From NCBI RefSeq assembly GCF_046707225.1, contig NZ_JBJKOP010000007.1:1-52986 (forward strand): a stretch of DNA of 52,986 bases, read 5' to 3'. The position numbers and the translations under genes are program-made. The notes beneath the pieces are model-generated. The model saw only the letters and a program-made list of their open reading frames with translations, did not search any database and was not told where the DNA came from. The first letter of the stretch is position 1; every line of letters begins with the position of its first letter. The stretch is from Caproicibacter sp046707225 (GTDB lineage: Bacteria > Bacillota > Clostridia > Oscillospirales > Acutalibacteraceae). This document shows positions 27,015-34,361 of the stretch, in pieces.

Positions 27015-29654
27015 CTATTCTTTGTATTCTTCCATCTGGAAGGCTTCCAGAATGTCGCCTTCCTTGATATCGTTGTATTTTTCCAGCCCGATGCCGCAAT
27101 CGTAACCCTCGGCGACTTCCTTCACGTCATCCTTGAAGCGCTTGAGAGAAGCAATTTTGTCTTCGGTCAGGACAATCCCGTCGCGAACCACGCGGATCTG
27201 CGCGGTACGGAGGATCTTGCCGGTCGTGACATGGCAGCCGGCGATGGTGCCGACGCTGCTGATGCGGTAGACCTGGCGGACCTCCGCCTTGCCGAGCGCG
27301 GCCTCGCGGAACTTCGGCGCGAGCATGCCCTTCATGGCGTCGCCGATCTCGTTGATGCAGTCGTAGATGATGCGGTAGAGCCTCAAATCCACGCCGTCGC
27401 GCTTCGCGTTTTCTTCCGCCACCGAATCGGGGCGGACGTTGAAGCCCACGATGATCGCGTTGGAGGCCGAAGCCAGCATGACGTCCGACTCGTTGATGGC
27501 GCCGACGCCGCTGTGGATCACATTGACGCGGACTTCCTCGTTGGTCAGTTTTTCCAGAGACTGGCACACCGCCTCGACGGAGCCCTGTACGTCCGCCTTG
27601 ACGATCAGATGAAGCTCCTTCATATCGCCCTGCTGCATCTGGTCGAACAGGTTGTCGAGCGTCACCTTGGTGCGCGCGTTGAATTTTTCTTCCTTCTGTT
27701 CGCTGCGGCGCTGCTCGACCAGCTCCCTTGCGAGCCGTTCGTCGGAAACCGCGTTGAAGATGTCCCCGCCCGTCGGCACGTCGTCAAGGCCCGTGATCTC
27801 CACCGGGACGCTTGGCCCGGCGGATTCGATCGTCCGGCCGTTTTCGTCCGTCATGGCGCGCACGCGGCCCACCGTAGTCCCTGCGACAAGGATGTCGCCC
27901 TGACGCAGGGTGCCGTTCTGGACCAGCATGGTCGCCACCGGGCCGCGGCCCTTGTCGAGCCTGGCTTCGACCACGGTTCCCTTTGCGGCGCGGTCGGGGT
28001 TGGCTTTCAGTTCCTTCATGTCCGCGACCAGCAGGATCATTTCCAAAAGCTCTTTAATCCCGGTTTTCTGCACCGCGGAGACCGGCACGCACGGAATATC
28101 GCCGCCCCATTCTTCCGGAACCAGCTCGTATTTCGTCAGGCCTTCCATGACCGCCTGAGGATTCGCGCCCGGTTTATCCATTTTGTTGATTGCGACGATG
28201 ATGGAAACGTTCGCGGCCTTCGCATGGTTGATGGCCTCCACCGTCTGCGGCATGATGCCGTCATCCGCCGCGACAACCAGAACCGCGATGTCCGTCACCT
28301 GGGCGCCCCTTGCGCGCATGGTGGTGAACGCCTCATGGCCCGGGGTGTCGAGGAACGTGACGTCGCGCCCGCCGACCTTTACCTGATAGGCGCCGATGTG
28401 CTGCGTGATGCCGCCGGCCTCCGTTTCCGTCACGCTGGTGTGACGGATTGCGTCGAGCAGGGAGGTTTTGCCGTGGTCGACGTGGCCCATGACCACGACC
28501 ACCGGGGCGCGCGTCACCAGATTGTCGTCTTTGTCCTCGCTGTCGTCGATGATCCGCTCCTCAATGGTAACAACGACTTCCTTCTGCACCTTGGCGTGGA
28601 ATTCGATCGCCACAAGCGACGCCGTGTCGAAGTCGATCACATCGTTGACCGTCGCGAACACGCCCATACCCATCAGCTTCTTGATGACTTCCGCCGCCGT
28701 CGCTTTCAGGCGGGTGGCAAGCTCGCCGACCGTGATCTGCTCCGGAATCTGCACGGTGATTGGCTTTGCCTTGCGCTCCATCGCAATGCGGCGCAGACGC
28801 TCGGATTCCGTTTCCCTGCGGGCGTTGCGGGGCCTGCCGCGGTACTGGGAGCTGCGCTGCGTCAGCTTCTGCTTTTTCACCACGTTGTCGTTCGGCTTCA
28901 CCTTTTCGGAAGCGAGCCGATCGTACTTTTCATTGTATTTATCCAGTTCCACATGGGTGGAATGCGTATCCACGATTCTCCCTGTGGGGCGTTGAATGGC
29001 ATTTCCGCCGGTTTCCAGCCGGATGCTGTTTTGCTGGGGGCGGCGCTGCTGCTGCGGTTTTTGGCCCTGCTGCGGATGCGCGGCGCCATGATTCTGTCCG
29101 GGACGCTGCTGTTGACCGGGGCGCTGCTGTTGACCGAAACGCTGCTGCTGGCCGGGGCGCTGCTGTTGGCCGGGGCGCTGCTGCTGCCCGGCGCTCCGCT
29201 GCTGGCCGGGGCGCTGCTGTTGGCCGGGGCGCTGCTGTTGCTGCTGCGCGGGCCTTTGCCCCTGGCGGTGATCAGAAGACGGCGCCCGGTTTTCGGGCCT
29301 TTTTTCGTCGTTTCTCCGGGGAGCGGGTGAGGAGGAGGCGGGACGGGGCGCGGACGCGGGCGACGGGGACGCCGGATTCGGCGCGCTCTGCGCCGGCTGC
29401 GTGCGAACCGCCACATCGGGCCGTTCCGGTTCCACAACCGGCTCGCGGCGACTGACCTGCGCGAAATAGGAATCCAGGCTTTTCGTGTTGTTTTTCTGGG
29501 TAAAGGACTCAAACACGAGATCCAGTTCGTCCTCAGTCAAAGCCGTCATATGTTTTTTTGTTTCACCGGTGTATTCCTGCAAAGCGTCTATCACGTCCTT
29601 ATTCGGGACGTCCAGGTCCTTTGCCACCTCGTGTACCCTGTATTTAATCATCAT
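27015..29654 (-). CDS. infB: Translation initiation factor IF-2
   Basis: GTPase that delivers initiator tRNA to the 30S subunit. The 879-residue protein has an N-terminal IF2_N domain (about 3-55), a long disordered linker (about 65-215) with a Gln-Arg-Pro-Gly repeat, a second IF2_N (ITVGELATRLKATAAEVIKK), the G domain with VVVMGHVDHGKTSLLD (G1), DTPGHEAFT (G3) and NKMDKP (G4), and the C-terminal fMet-tRNA-binding domains. AGGAGG precedes the ATG with 10-base spacing; a second ATG follows directly. Confidence 0.98.
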   Translation of the reverse strand: MMIKYRVHEVAKDLDVPNKDVIDALQEYTGETKKHMTALTEDELDLVFESFTQKNNTKSLDSYFAQVSRREPVVEPERPDVAVRTQPAQSAPNPASPSPASAPRPASSSPAPRRNDEKRPENRAPSSDHRQGQRPAQQQQQRPGQQQRPGQQRSAGQQQRPGQQQRPGQQQRFGQQQRPGQQQRPGQNHGAAHPQQGQKPQQQRRPQQNSIRLETGGNAIQRPTGRIVDTHSTHVELDKYNEKYDRLASEKVKPNDNVVKKQKLTQRSSQYRGRPRNARRETESERLRRIAMERKAKPITVQIPEQITVGELATRLKATAAEVIKKLMGMGVFATVNDVIDFDTASLVAIEFHAKVQKEVVVTIEERIIDDSEDKDDNLVTRAPVVVVMGHVDHGKTSLLDAIRHTSVTETEAGGITQHIGAYQVKVGGRDVTFLDTPGHEAFTTMRARGAQVTDIAVLVVAADDGIMPQTVEAINHAKAANVSIIVAINKMDKPGANPQAVMEGLTKYELVPEEWGGDIPCVPVSAVQKTGIKELLEMILLVADMKELKANPDRAAKGTVVEARLDKGRGPVATMLVQNGTLRQGDILVAGTTVGRVRAMTDENGRTIESAGPSVPVEITGLDDVPTGGDIFNAVSDERLARELVEQRRSEQKEEKFNARTKVTLDNLFDQMQQGDMKELHLIVKADVQGSVEAVCQSLEKLTNEEVRVNVIHSGVGAINESDVMLASASNAIIVGFNVRPDSVAEENAKRDGVDLRLYRIIYDCINEIGDAMKGMLAPKFREAALGKAEVRQVYRISSVGTIAGCHVTTGKILRTAQIRVVRDGIVLTEDKIASLKRFKDDVKEVAEGYDCGIGLEKYNDIKEGDILEAFQMEEYKE
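29080..29260 (-). repeat. Tandem repeat coding for Gln-Gln-Gln-Arg-Pro-Gly in infB
   Basis: About nine copies of an 18-bp unit (consensus on the plus strand GGCCGGGGCGCTGCTGTT) give the protein unit GQQQRP, roughly IF-2 residues 133-190, with variants such as RSAGQQQ and RFGQQQ. The near-identity of the DNA copies means it can expand and contract by slippage. It lies in the disordered linker and keeps the reading frame. Confidence 0.85.
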
Positions 29655-29669
29655 AGTATGAATTCCTCC

Positions 29670-29975
29670 TCAATCTTCCGCGTTCAGCGCGAGCAGCTTT
29701 TTTGCAAATCCCTTATCATTTACCGCGATGACCCCCGTTCGTTTCCCAATGGCGCAGCCGATTTCATCCATGTTCTCACGCAGCGTCGCCGTTTCCACAT
29801 TTCCCTTTGCCGCGGCCGCTAAAACCGTTCGCGCCGTGCGCGGGGACAGATCCGACGCAAACAGAATCAGCGGGCATCCGCCCTTGAGCGCTGTCTCCTG
29901 TACGGCGTCGCTGCCCAGGCAGAGCTTCCCGGCCCGTCTTGCAATTCCCAGCAGGGAAAGCAGCCTGTTACCCAT
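29670..29975 (-). CDS. ylxQ: L7Ae/L30e-type RNA-binding protein YlxQ
   Basis: 101 residues, L7Ae/L30e/Gadd45 fold. Features: LLSLLGIARRAGKLCLGSDAV at the start, the LILFASDLSPRT segment and the terminal IAVNDKGFAKKLLAL. Relatives bind kink-turn-like RNA; the exact role of YlxQ is not established. It overlaps ylxR by 8 bp and precedes infB by 15 bp, the conserved Firmicutes order nusA-ylxR-ylxQ-infB. Confidence 0.92.
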   Translation of the reverse strand: MGNRLLSLLGIARRAGKLCLGSDAVQETALKGGCPLILFASDLSPRTARTVLAAAAKGNVETATLRENMDEIGCAIGKRTGVIAVNDKGFAKKLLALNAED

Positions 29976-30243
29976 CCCCTCTCAGTTCCTCCTCCAGACG
30001 GTCATAAACCTCATCGGGGATTCGGCACGAAAAGGCTTTTTCCAGCCGTCTCGCCTTTCGCGCCGCCTTCAGACAGTCAATGCTTTTGCAGACATAGGCG
30101 CCGCGCCCGGGCTTGCGGCCGGTCAGGTCCATCGAAATCTCCCCCTCGGGGGATTTTACCACCCGGACCAGTTCCTTTTTCGGTTTCATCTGCCCGCATC
30201 CCGCGCACATGCGCAGCGGCACTTTTCGTTTCTGCATTGCCAT
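29968..30243 (-). CDS. ylxR: YlxR (RnpM) RNA-binding protein
   Basis: About 91 residues. The family signature is present as PLRMCAGCGQMKPKKELVRV (first half) and the GRGAYVCKSIDCLKAA region; the four Cys (CAGC and CKSIDC) sit where the family keeps its fold-stabilising residues. YlxR has been reported to bind RNase P RNA in Bacillus. Starts at 30258, 30243 and 30237 are possible; the GAAGGGG site favours 30243 or 30237, and 30243 is used here. Confidence 0.9.
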   Translation of the reverse strand: MAMQKRKVPLRMCAGCGQMKPKKELVRVVKSPEGEISMDLTGRKPGRGAYVCKSIDCLKAARKARRLEKAFSCRIPDEVYDRLEEELRGDG

Positions 30244-30264
30244 CCGCCCCTTCGGCATTGTTCT

Positions 30265-31350
30265 TTATTCTTCCTCGGGTTCTTCTTCCGCGGGCTCTTC
30301 CGCCGGTTCGTCATAGAATCCGCTTTGCGGCTTAATGTCGATTTTCCAACCCGTCAGCCTTGCCGCCAGGCGGGCGTTCTGGCCCTTGTTCCCAATGGCG
30401 AGCGAAAGCTGGTCGTCCGGAACCGCGACGCGGCACGCGCGGGAACCGTCCGCCGCCGGAACCACGTCTACGACGCTCGCCGGGGACAGCGCGGAAGCGA
30501 TGAACTGCTTCGGGTCGTCGCTGTACTGGACGATGTCGATTTTTTCCCCGCCGAGCTCCGCCACAATGTGGTTGACGCGCATTCCCTTGGAACCGATGCA
30601 GGAACCGACCGCGTCGACGTCCGGGTTATGGCTGTAAACGGCAATCTTCGTGCGGGACCCGGCCTCGCGGGAAACGGCCTTGATCTCGACCGTGCCGTCG
30701 TAGATTTCCGGTACCTCCGCTTCAAACAGGCGTTTGACAAGGTCCGGGTGAATCCGGCTGATCATCGCGCGCGGGCCCTTCTCGGTTTCCTTAACGTCGG
30801 CAACGTACACCTTGATGCGGTCGCCTTCCCGCAGAACCTCGCCCGCGACCTGCTCCGACTTCGGCAGCACGGCCTCCGCCTTGCCGATGGTCAGGGTGGC
30901 GGCGCCGGAGCGCGGGTCGATCTGCTCCACCACGGCGCTGACCAGCTCCTGGTGCTTGCTTTCAAACTCCTGGAACATGCGGTCGCGTTCCCCGTCGCGG
31001 ATGCCCTGGCGGATGATATTCCGCGCCGTCTGCGCGGCGATGCGCCCGAAATCCTTTGTGTCGAGCGGGACGGCGACCTTGTCGTCCAGCCCCGCCGTCG
31101 GGTCGATTTCCCGTGCCTTTTCCAGCGTAATTTCTTTTCCCTTTTCCGTTATGTCCTCAACGACGGTCTTGCGCAGGTAAACCTCAAAATTGCCTTTGGC
31201 CTGGTCGACGTTTACCACGCAGTCCTCATTGCCGTAGCTGTTCTTGCAGGCGGTGACGATCGCCTTCTTGATGCGGTCCACCATAAAGTCGACCGAAATG
31301 CCGCGCTCTTTTTCCAGCAGGCCCAGGGCGTCAAAAATTTCGCTGTTCAT
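30265..31350 (-). CDS. nusA: Transcription termination/antitermination factor NusA
   Basis: RNA polymerase-binding elongation and termination factor. 361 residues: an N-terminal polymerase-binding domain (about 1-125), S1 (about 135-200, with EVLREGDRIKVYV), and two KH domains (about 205-345, with GSCIGSKGMRVNHIV), ending in an acidic Glu/Pro tail (EEPAEEEPEEE). It lacks the extra C-terminal acidic-repeat domains of the proteobacterial form, as is normal in Firmicutes. The start overlaps the rimP stop (ATGA). Confidence 0.97.
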   Translation of the reverse strand: MNSEIFDALGLLEKERGISVDFMVDRIKKAIVTACKNSYGNEDCVVNVDQAKGNFEVYLRKTVVEDITEKGKEITLEKAREIDPTAGLDDKVAVPLDTKDFGRIAAQTARNIIRQGIRDGERDRMFQEFESKHQELVSAVVEQIDPRSGAATLTIGKAEAVLPKSEQVAGEVLREGDRIKVYVADVKETEKGPRAMISRIHPDLVKRLFEAEVPEIYDGTVEIKAVSREAGSRTKIAVYSHNPDVDAVGSCIGSKGMRVNHIVAELGGEKIDIVQYSDDPKQFIASALSPASVVDVVPAADGSRACRVAVPDDQLSLAIGNKGQNARLAARLTGWKIDIKPQSGFYDEPAEEPAEEEPEEE

Positions 31351-31850
31351 GTTTCCTCATACTCCTCCAATTCGTCCTCCTCCAGAAGCCGCACCCACGC
31401 GGCGTCCCGAAGGGGCAGGCAGGCCTTTTCCCCGGAATCGGCCGTTATTTTCAGCTCGCCGCCTTCATAACCGGCAAGCAGCCCCGTTAAATTCCTCGTC
31501 CCGTCCTGCAGGGGGCGGATCAGCCTGACCGCCACGCGGGAGCCGAGGTACGCCGCGAAATGCTCGTCGCGCCGCAATTCCCGGTTCATGCCGGGGGACG
31601 AAACCTCCAGGCAGTAGGATTCCCGGATCGGGTCCAGTTCATCCAGAGGGCCGTTCACCGCGCGGCTCATTGCCTCGCAGTCATCGACGCCGACTCCGCC
31701 CGGCTTGTCGATGAAAATCCTCAGGTACCAGGCGCCGCCTTCCTTTTCATACCGCACATCCCAGACCGAAAGCCCCAGCTGCTGCGCGTAGGGCAGCGCC
31801 AGCTTTCGGACCGCGGCGGAAACTCCGCCCTCTTTCCCTTTTCCGGCCAT
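31347..31850 (-). CDS. rimP: Ribosome maturation factor RimP
   Basis: Needed for 30S maturation. 167 residues with the family segments LGLSVWDVRYEKEGGAWYLRI (about 20-40), the DCEAMSRAV region (about 57-65) and YCLEVSSPGMNREL (about 80-93). First gene of the large translation operon, with its own promoter and a leader hairpin. Its stop is coupled to the nusA start. Confidence 0.95.
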   Translation of the reverse strand: MAGKGKEGGVSAAVRKLALPYAQQLGLSVWDVRYEKEGGAWYLRIFIDKPGGVGVDDCEAMSRAVNGPLDELDPIRESYCLEVSSPGMNRELRRDEHFAAYLGSRVAVRLIRPLQDGTRNLTGLLAGYEGGELKITADSGEKACLPLRDAAWVRLLEEDELEEYEET

Positions 31851-31871
31851 CGTGCTTCACCCCGCTATACA

Positions 31872-31899
31872 AACAAAAGAGCGGGTCGCCCCACTCTTT
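31872..31899 (-). terminator. Leader terminator (attenuator) upstream of rimP-nusA
   Basis: On the minus strand AAAGAGTGGG-GCGA-CCCGCTCTTT, a 10-bp stem with one G-U pair and a GNRA tetraloop, followed by TGTTTG. It lies about 26 bp before the rimP start and 27 bp after the promoter. A NusA-dependent terminator upstream of rimP-nusA has been described in Bacillus subtilis, so autoregulation by NusA is a fitting explanation. Confidence 0.6.
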
Positions 31900-31925
31900 C
31901 ATCCCATCTTTCATATTCCTTGGAT

Positions 31926-31954
31926 ATTTTAACACACAAAAAGAAAAATTGCAA
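31926..31954 (-). promoter_or_regulatory. Promoter of the rimP-nusA-infB operon
   Basis: Minus strand TTGCAA, 17-base spacer that is almost all T and G, TAAAAT. It lies directly after the spoVT stop, so the operon is transcribed independently of spoVT. Confidence 0.7.
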
Positions 31955-31976
31955 GAGAATTCCGAAAATGATTGCG

Positions 31977-32513
31977 CTATTCCTCCATTTGCTTGCCGAG
32001 AAAAGCCGCCGCGACCTGCACCAGCTTCATCTTTGTCTCATCCGGCGCGCCCTGGGTTTCATCCTCCAGCAAAATCACGGCGCCCGTCACGTCGCTGGAA
32101 GCCAGGATCGGGCAGACAACGCTCGCCATGCGGTCGATTCCCTCGATGGGCTGCAGCTTTTCGCCGCTGGTGTTAATGAAAGTCCGGCGGGACTGCATGC
32201 ACTCCTCCAACTCCGGCGTAACCCTGCGCTCCAGGTATTCCTTGCGGGAAACCCCGGCGGCGGCCACAACATGGTCCCGGTCGCAAATCAACATAGGCAG
32301 GCCCGCCGTGCGGTTCAGAACTTCCGCATACTGAAAGGCAAACGTGGAAAGCTCCCCGACGGGCGAATATTTTTTAAAAATGACTCCTCCCTGCGAATCC
32401 GTATAAATCTCAAGGGCGTCTCCCTCGCGGATGCGCAGCGTCCTGCGGATCTCTTTCGGTATCACAACGCGACCCAAGTCGTCGATTCTCCTGACTATTC
32501 CTGTGGCTTTCAA
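31977..32513 (-). CDS. spoVT: Stage V sporulation regulator SpoVT
   Basis: AbrB-type DNA-binding regulator that adjusts forespore (sigma-G) gene expression. The 178-residue protein has the swapped-hairpin AbrB domain MKATGIVRRIDDLGRVVIPK (1-20) continuing to about residue 50 (IREGDALEIYTD), and a C-terminal GAF-like domain (about 55-178, with ILASSDVTGAVILLEDE). Length and both domains match SpoVT rather than AbrB or Abh. TAGGAGG precedes the start. A sigma-G-like promoter lies just upstream. Confidence 0.95.
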   Translation of the reverse strand: MKATGIVRRIDDLGRVVIPKEIRRTLRIREGDALEIYTDSQGGVIFKKYSPVGELSTFAFQYAEVLNRTAGLPMLICDRDHVVAAAGVSRKEYLERRVTPELEECMQSRRTFINTSGEKLQPIEGIDRMASVVCPILASSDVTGAVILLEDETQGAPDETKMKLVQVAAAFLGKQMEE

Positions 32514-32548
32514 ATTTTATTTACCTCCTATGCGGTGATTTACATCCC

Positions 32549-32577
32549 TATTATCCGCAGGAAAGAGCTGACTATGC
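32549..32577 (-). promoter_or_regulatory. Candidate sigma-G promoter of spoVT
   Basis: Minus strand GCATA (fits GHATR), 17-base spacer, GATAATA (6 of 7 against CATnHTA), 35 bp before the start codon. SpoVT is forespore-expressed in Bacillus, which supports the reading. The -10 also resembles sigma-A, but the -35 does not. Confidence 0.55.
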
Positions 32578-32646
32578 AGGATTTAACAAGGTTGTTTCTG
32601 GAAATTGATAGCAGGAAACGTCGGGCCTCCGTTTTGGAAATGAGAC

Positions 32647-32675
32647 TTGTAAACCGCCGAAAACCGGTCTATAAT
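32647..32675 (+). promoter_or_regulatory. Sigma-A promoter of the 32734 lipoprotein
   Basis: TTGTAA, 17-base spacer, TATAAT, about 58 bp before the start codon and divergent from spoVT. Confidence 0.7.
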
Positions 32676-32733
32676 AACTTTATCTTTTTGATTTAAAAAA
32701 ATCAGCCTGAACGGCTTTGATGGAGGTATCACC

Positions 32734-33177
32734 GTGAAAAAAACTGCCGGACTTCTTGCCGCCGTGATTCTTTCGGCCGCCCTGATTCTTTCGGCCTGTT
32801 CCGCCCGCACCCCGATTTCGGCCGACGATTTTCAAAAGAAAGCCGAAGCCGCCGGTTACAAAGTAACGCAGGACACTTCCTACGGTTCCGACGCAAAATC
32901 GCTGGTCGCGTCCAAAAGCGATTCCGACACGCAGATTACGTTTGCCGTGTTTACGGATTCTACCTCGGCGCAGCAGAAATACGCTTCGCTGAAAAAAAGC
33001 CTGACGGTGACCGGCGGGGAAAGCACGGTCGACGCGGACGCGTACAATAAATACACCGCGGAGAACGGAGAAATTTATTATACCATCATCCGCATGGACA
33101 ATACCCTGCTCGACTGCAAAGGCACAATCGCAAAAAAAGACGAAATCGACAGCTTCGTCAAAACGGTTAAATATTAA
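32734..33177 (+). CDS. Secreted lipoprotein of unknown function
   Basis: 147 residues: signal peptide MKKTAGLLAAVILSAALI with lipobox LSAC (Cys22), then a compact domain that begins TPISADDFQKKAEAAGYKV and contains ITFAVFTDSTSAQQKYASLK, ending at KTVKY. The pattern (helix, strands, paired Lys/Ser-rich helix) suggests a small alpha/beta surface domain. Monocistronic: it has its own promoter and a strong terminator 8 bp after the stop. I recognise no family. Confidence 0.8.
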   Translation: MKKTAGLLAAVILSAALILSACSARTPISADDFQKKAEAAGYKVTQDTSYGSDAKSLVASKSDSDTQITFAVFTDSTSAQQKYASLKKSLTVTGGESTVDADAYNKYTAENGEIYYTIIRMDNTLLDCKGTIAKKDEIDSFVKTVKY

Positions 33178-33184
33178 AGGCTTG

Positions 33185-33229
33185 AAGGAGACAGACAGCG
33201 CGCTAAAACGGCGCGCTGTCTGTCTCCTT
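33185..33229 (+). terminator. Strong terminator after the lipoprotein gene
   Basis: Perfect 19-base arms (AAGGAGACAGACAGCGCGC and complement) around a 7-base loop, followed by TTTTC. The A-tract on the left is short, so it acts mainly on the plus strand. Confidence 0.85.
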
Positions 33230-33400
33230 TTCACAAACACCGAAAACATCCGGGCCCGCGGGCGGATGGAGGACGGTGGTGCAACCGAGCTCCCGCCCCG
33301 CCGGGTTCCGTCTGCCGCAAGGCACAAAAAAACGCCGTACACGGATTTTCATCCATATACAACGCTGACAAAAACACAAGCGAATTCGGAAAACACCCCC

Positions 33401-33429
33401 TGTACAAACGGACGAACAGGCGGTATAAT
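33401..33429 (+). promoter_or_regulatory. Promoter of the small RNA at 33436
   Basis: TGTACA, 17-base spacer, TATAAT. The expected start (7-8 bases after the -10) falls exactly at the first base of the terminal stem of the RNA. No start codon with a ribosome-binding site follows. Confidence 0.7.
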
Positions 33430-33435
33430 AGGAAC

Positions 33436-33530
33436 CGCAATGCGCTGATGATTCAGTTGTGTATGGAGGCTGTTTCTCCGTATGCAGGAGGCCGGTGCGC
33501 CAACACCTGTCTCCGCATTGCACTTTTTGT
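33436..33530 (+). ncRNA. Unassigned small structured RNA (about 90-95 nt)
   Basis: GCAATGCG (33437-33444) pairs with CGCATTGC (33514-33521), closing a multibranched fold. Inside are CTGA-TGAT-TCAG (33445-33456), a 7-bp stem TATGGAG/CTCCGTA with a 7-base loop (33462-33482), and a third arm around GGTG/CACC or CAGG/CCTG (33485-33510). The closing stem is followed by ACTTTTTG, giving an intrinsic 3' end. The cloverleaf outline recalls a tRNA but there is no T-loop motif and no CCA-type end. It also lacks the conserved apical loop of SRP RNA. The rest of the 467-bp gap (33230-33400 and 33531-33602) shows no gene. Confidence 0.55.
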
Positions 33531-33602
33531 GCCTTACAGGATTATGATACCACTTTCGCCTTTGAAGTCAAGGGCAAACCGGCAAAATTTGCCTGAAAAT
33601 GA

Positions 33603-33646
33603 AAGACGGAACCATTCGCCGCCGGAGCGGCGAATGGTTCCGTCTT
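33603..33646. terminator. Terminator overlapping the stop codon of the 33645 lipoprotein gene
   Basis: Perfect 20-base arms (AAGACGGAACCATTCGCCGC and complement) with a 4-base loop CGGA. On the minus strand it is followed by TCATTTTC; on the plus strand by AATTTTTG, so it can also stop read-through from the small RNA. The stop codon TAA lies within its right arm. Confidence 0.8.
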
Positions 33647-34307
33647 AATTTTTGACTTGGGTTACGGTTCCGGTTTCCACATCCAGTTTGTAGGTGTACG
33701 CCGGATACGAGCTGTTGTCCCCCACGCTTCGCATCTGCTGTGTCCGGTACAGGATGGCCCCGTCCTTGTACGACGCGGTAATTGCCGTGCTGCCGCACAA
33801 ATCCCCAAAGCTCTCCGTGCCGCAGACCTTTGTTTTCCCGGTTCCGTCCAGCCGGATCCTGTCGATCTCATCAAGCGTATTGAAGTAGTAGACCCAGTTC
33901 CCCGCGATGCACGGGCACAGGACGATATCGTCGACAATGACTTTGTCCCCGGACCCGTCCTTTTTCCGGACATGGAGCCGATACTCGTCCCGGTTGCTAT
34001 CGTAGGCCTCCCAGACGCCGTCCGTGCTGATTTCATACCCTTTGTCATTCCTCGATTCCACGCTCGGAGCCGTCGAAGAGGCAACCGAAGCCGCGTTCTG
34101 CGAGGAAGCGGGCGCGGCGCTTGGAAGCGCGTCCGAAGAATCGCTCCGGGAATCCGCCGTTTGGCTGGCGCTCCGGCTTGAGCTTTCCGGACCTGAGCCG
34201 CCGACCGCCGCCGTTTGCGGCGCGCACCCCGCAAGCGCCAGAACGCCAAGAATCAAACCGGTGAAAAGCAAACCTCTGATTTTCGTAAAAAAAGCCTCCA
34301 TTCGCAT
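33645..34307 (-). CDS. Lipoprotein with DUF5050-like repeat segment
   Basis: About 220 residues. Signal peptide with lipobox ALAGC (Cys28 from the first Met), a Ser/Ala-rich linker (about 38-88), then a domain with repeats of the type NWVYYFNTLDEIDRIRLDGT (about 137-156), DGAILYRTQ and YPAYTYKLDVETG, which resemble the propeller-like blades of DUF5050 proteins. Two in-frame ATGs (34307 and 34301) lie within a few bases of the predicted transcription start, so the mRNA would be nearly leaderless or the true start is different. Extracytoplasmic; role unknown. Confidence 0.75.
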   Translation of the reverse strand: MRMEAFFTKIRGLLFTGLILGVLALAGCAPQTAAVGGSGPESSSRSASQTADSRSDSSDALPSAAPASSQNAASVASSTAPSVESRNDKGYEISTDGVWEAYDSNRDEYRLHVRKKDGSGDKVIVDDIVLCPCIAGNWVYYFNTLDEIDRIRLDGTGKTKVCGTESFGDLCGSTAITASYKDGAILYRTQQMRSVGDNSSYPAYTYKLDVETGTVTQVKN

Positions 34308-34315
34308 TTTTTACC

Positions 34316-34345
34316 ATCATAGCACGTTTTGCCGCGCCTGATCAA
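34316..34345 (-). promoter_or_regulatory. Candidate promoter of the 33645 lipoprotein gene
   Basis: Minus strand TTGATC, 18-base spacer, TATGAT. The -10 ends only 9 bp before the first possible ATG. Confidence 0.5.
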
Positions 34346-34361
34346 AAAACGGGGTGCTTTT

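Noticed and set aside
29080..29260. CRISPR array
   Set aside because: The repeat is an 18-bp coding tandem repeat within infB without spacers. No CRISPR or cas genes occur in the window.
26916..29330. An open frame of 804 codons on the plus strand opposite infB
   Set aside because: It is exactly antisense to infB, has no ribosome-binding site and an odd composition (His, Arg and Asp rich) typical of the reverse complement of a high-GC gene. Treated as a shadow.
33436..33530. tRNA, SRP RNA or tRNA-Sec
   Set aside because: The cloverleaf outline is suggestive, but there is no T-loop (TTCRANN), no U before a plausible anticodon and no SRP apical loop. Kept as an unassigned RNA.
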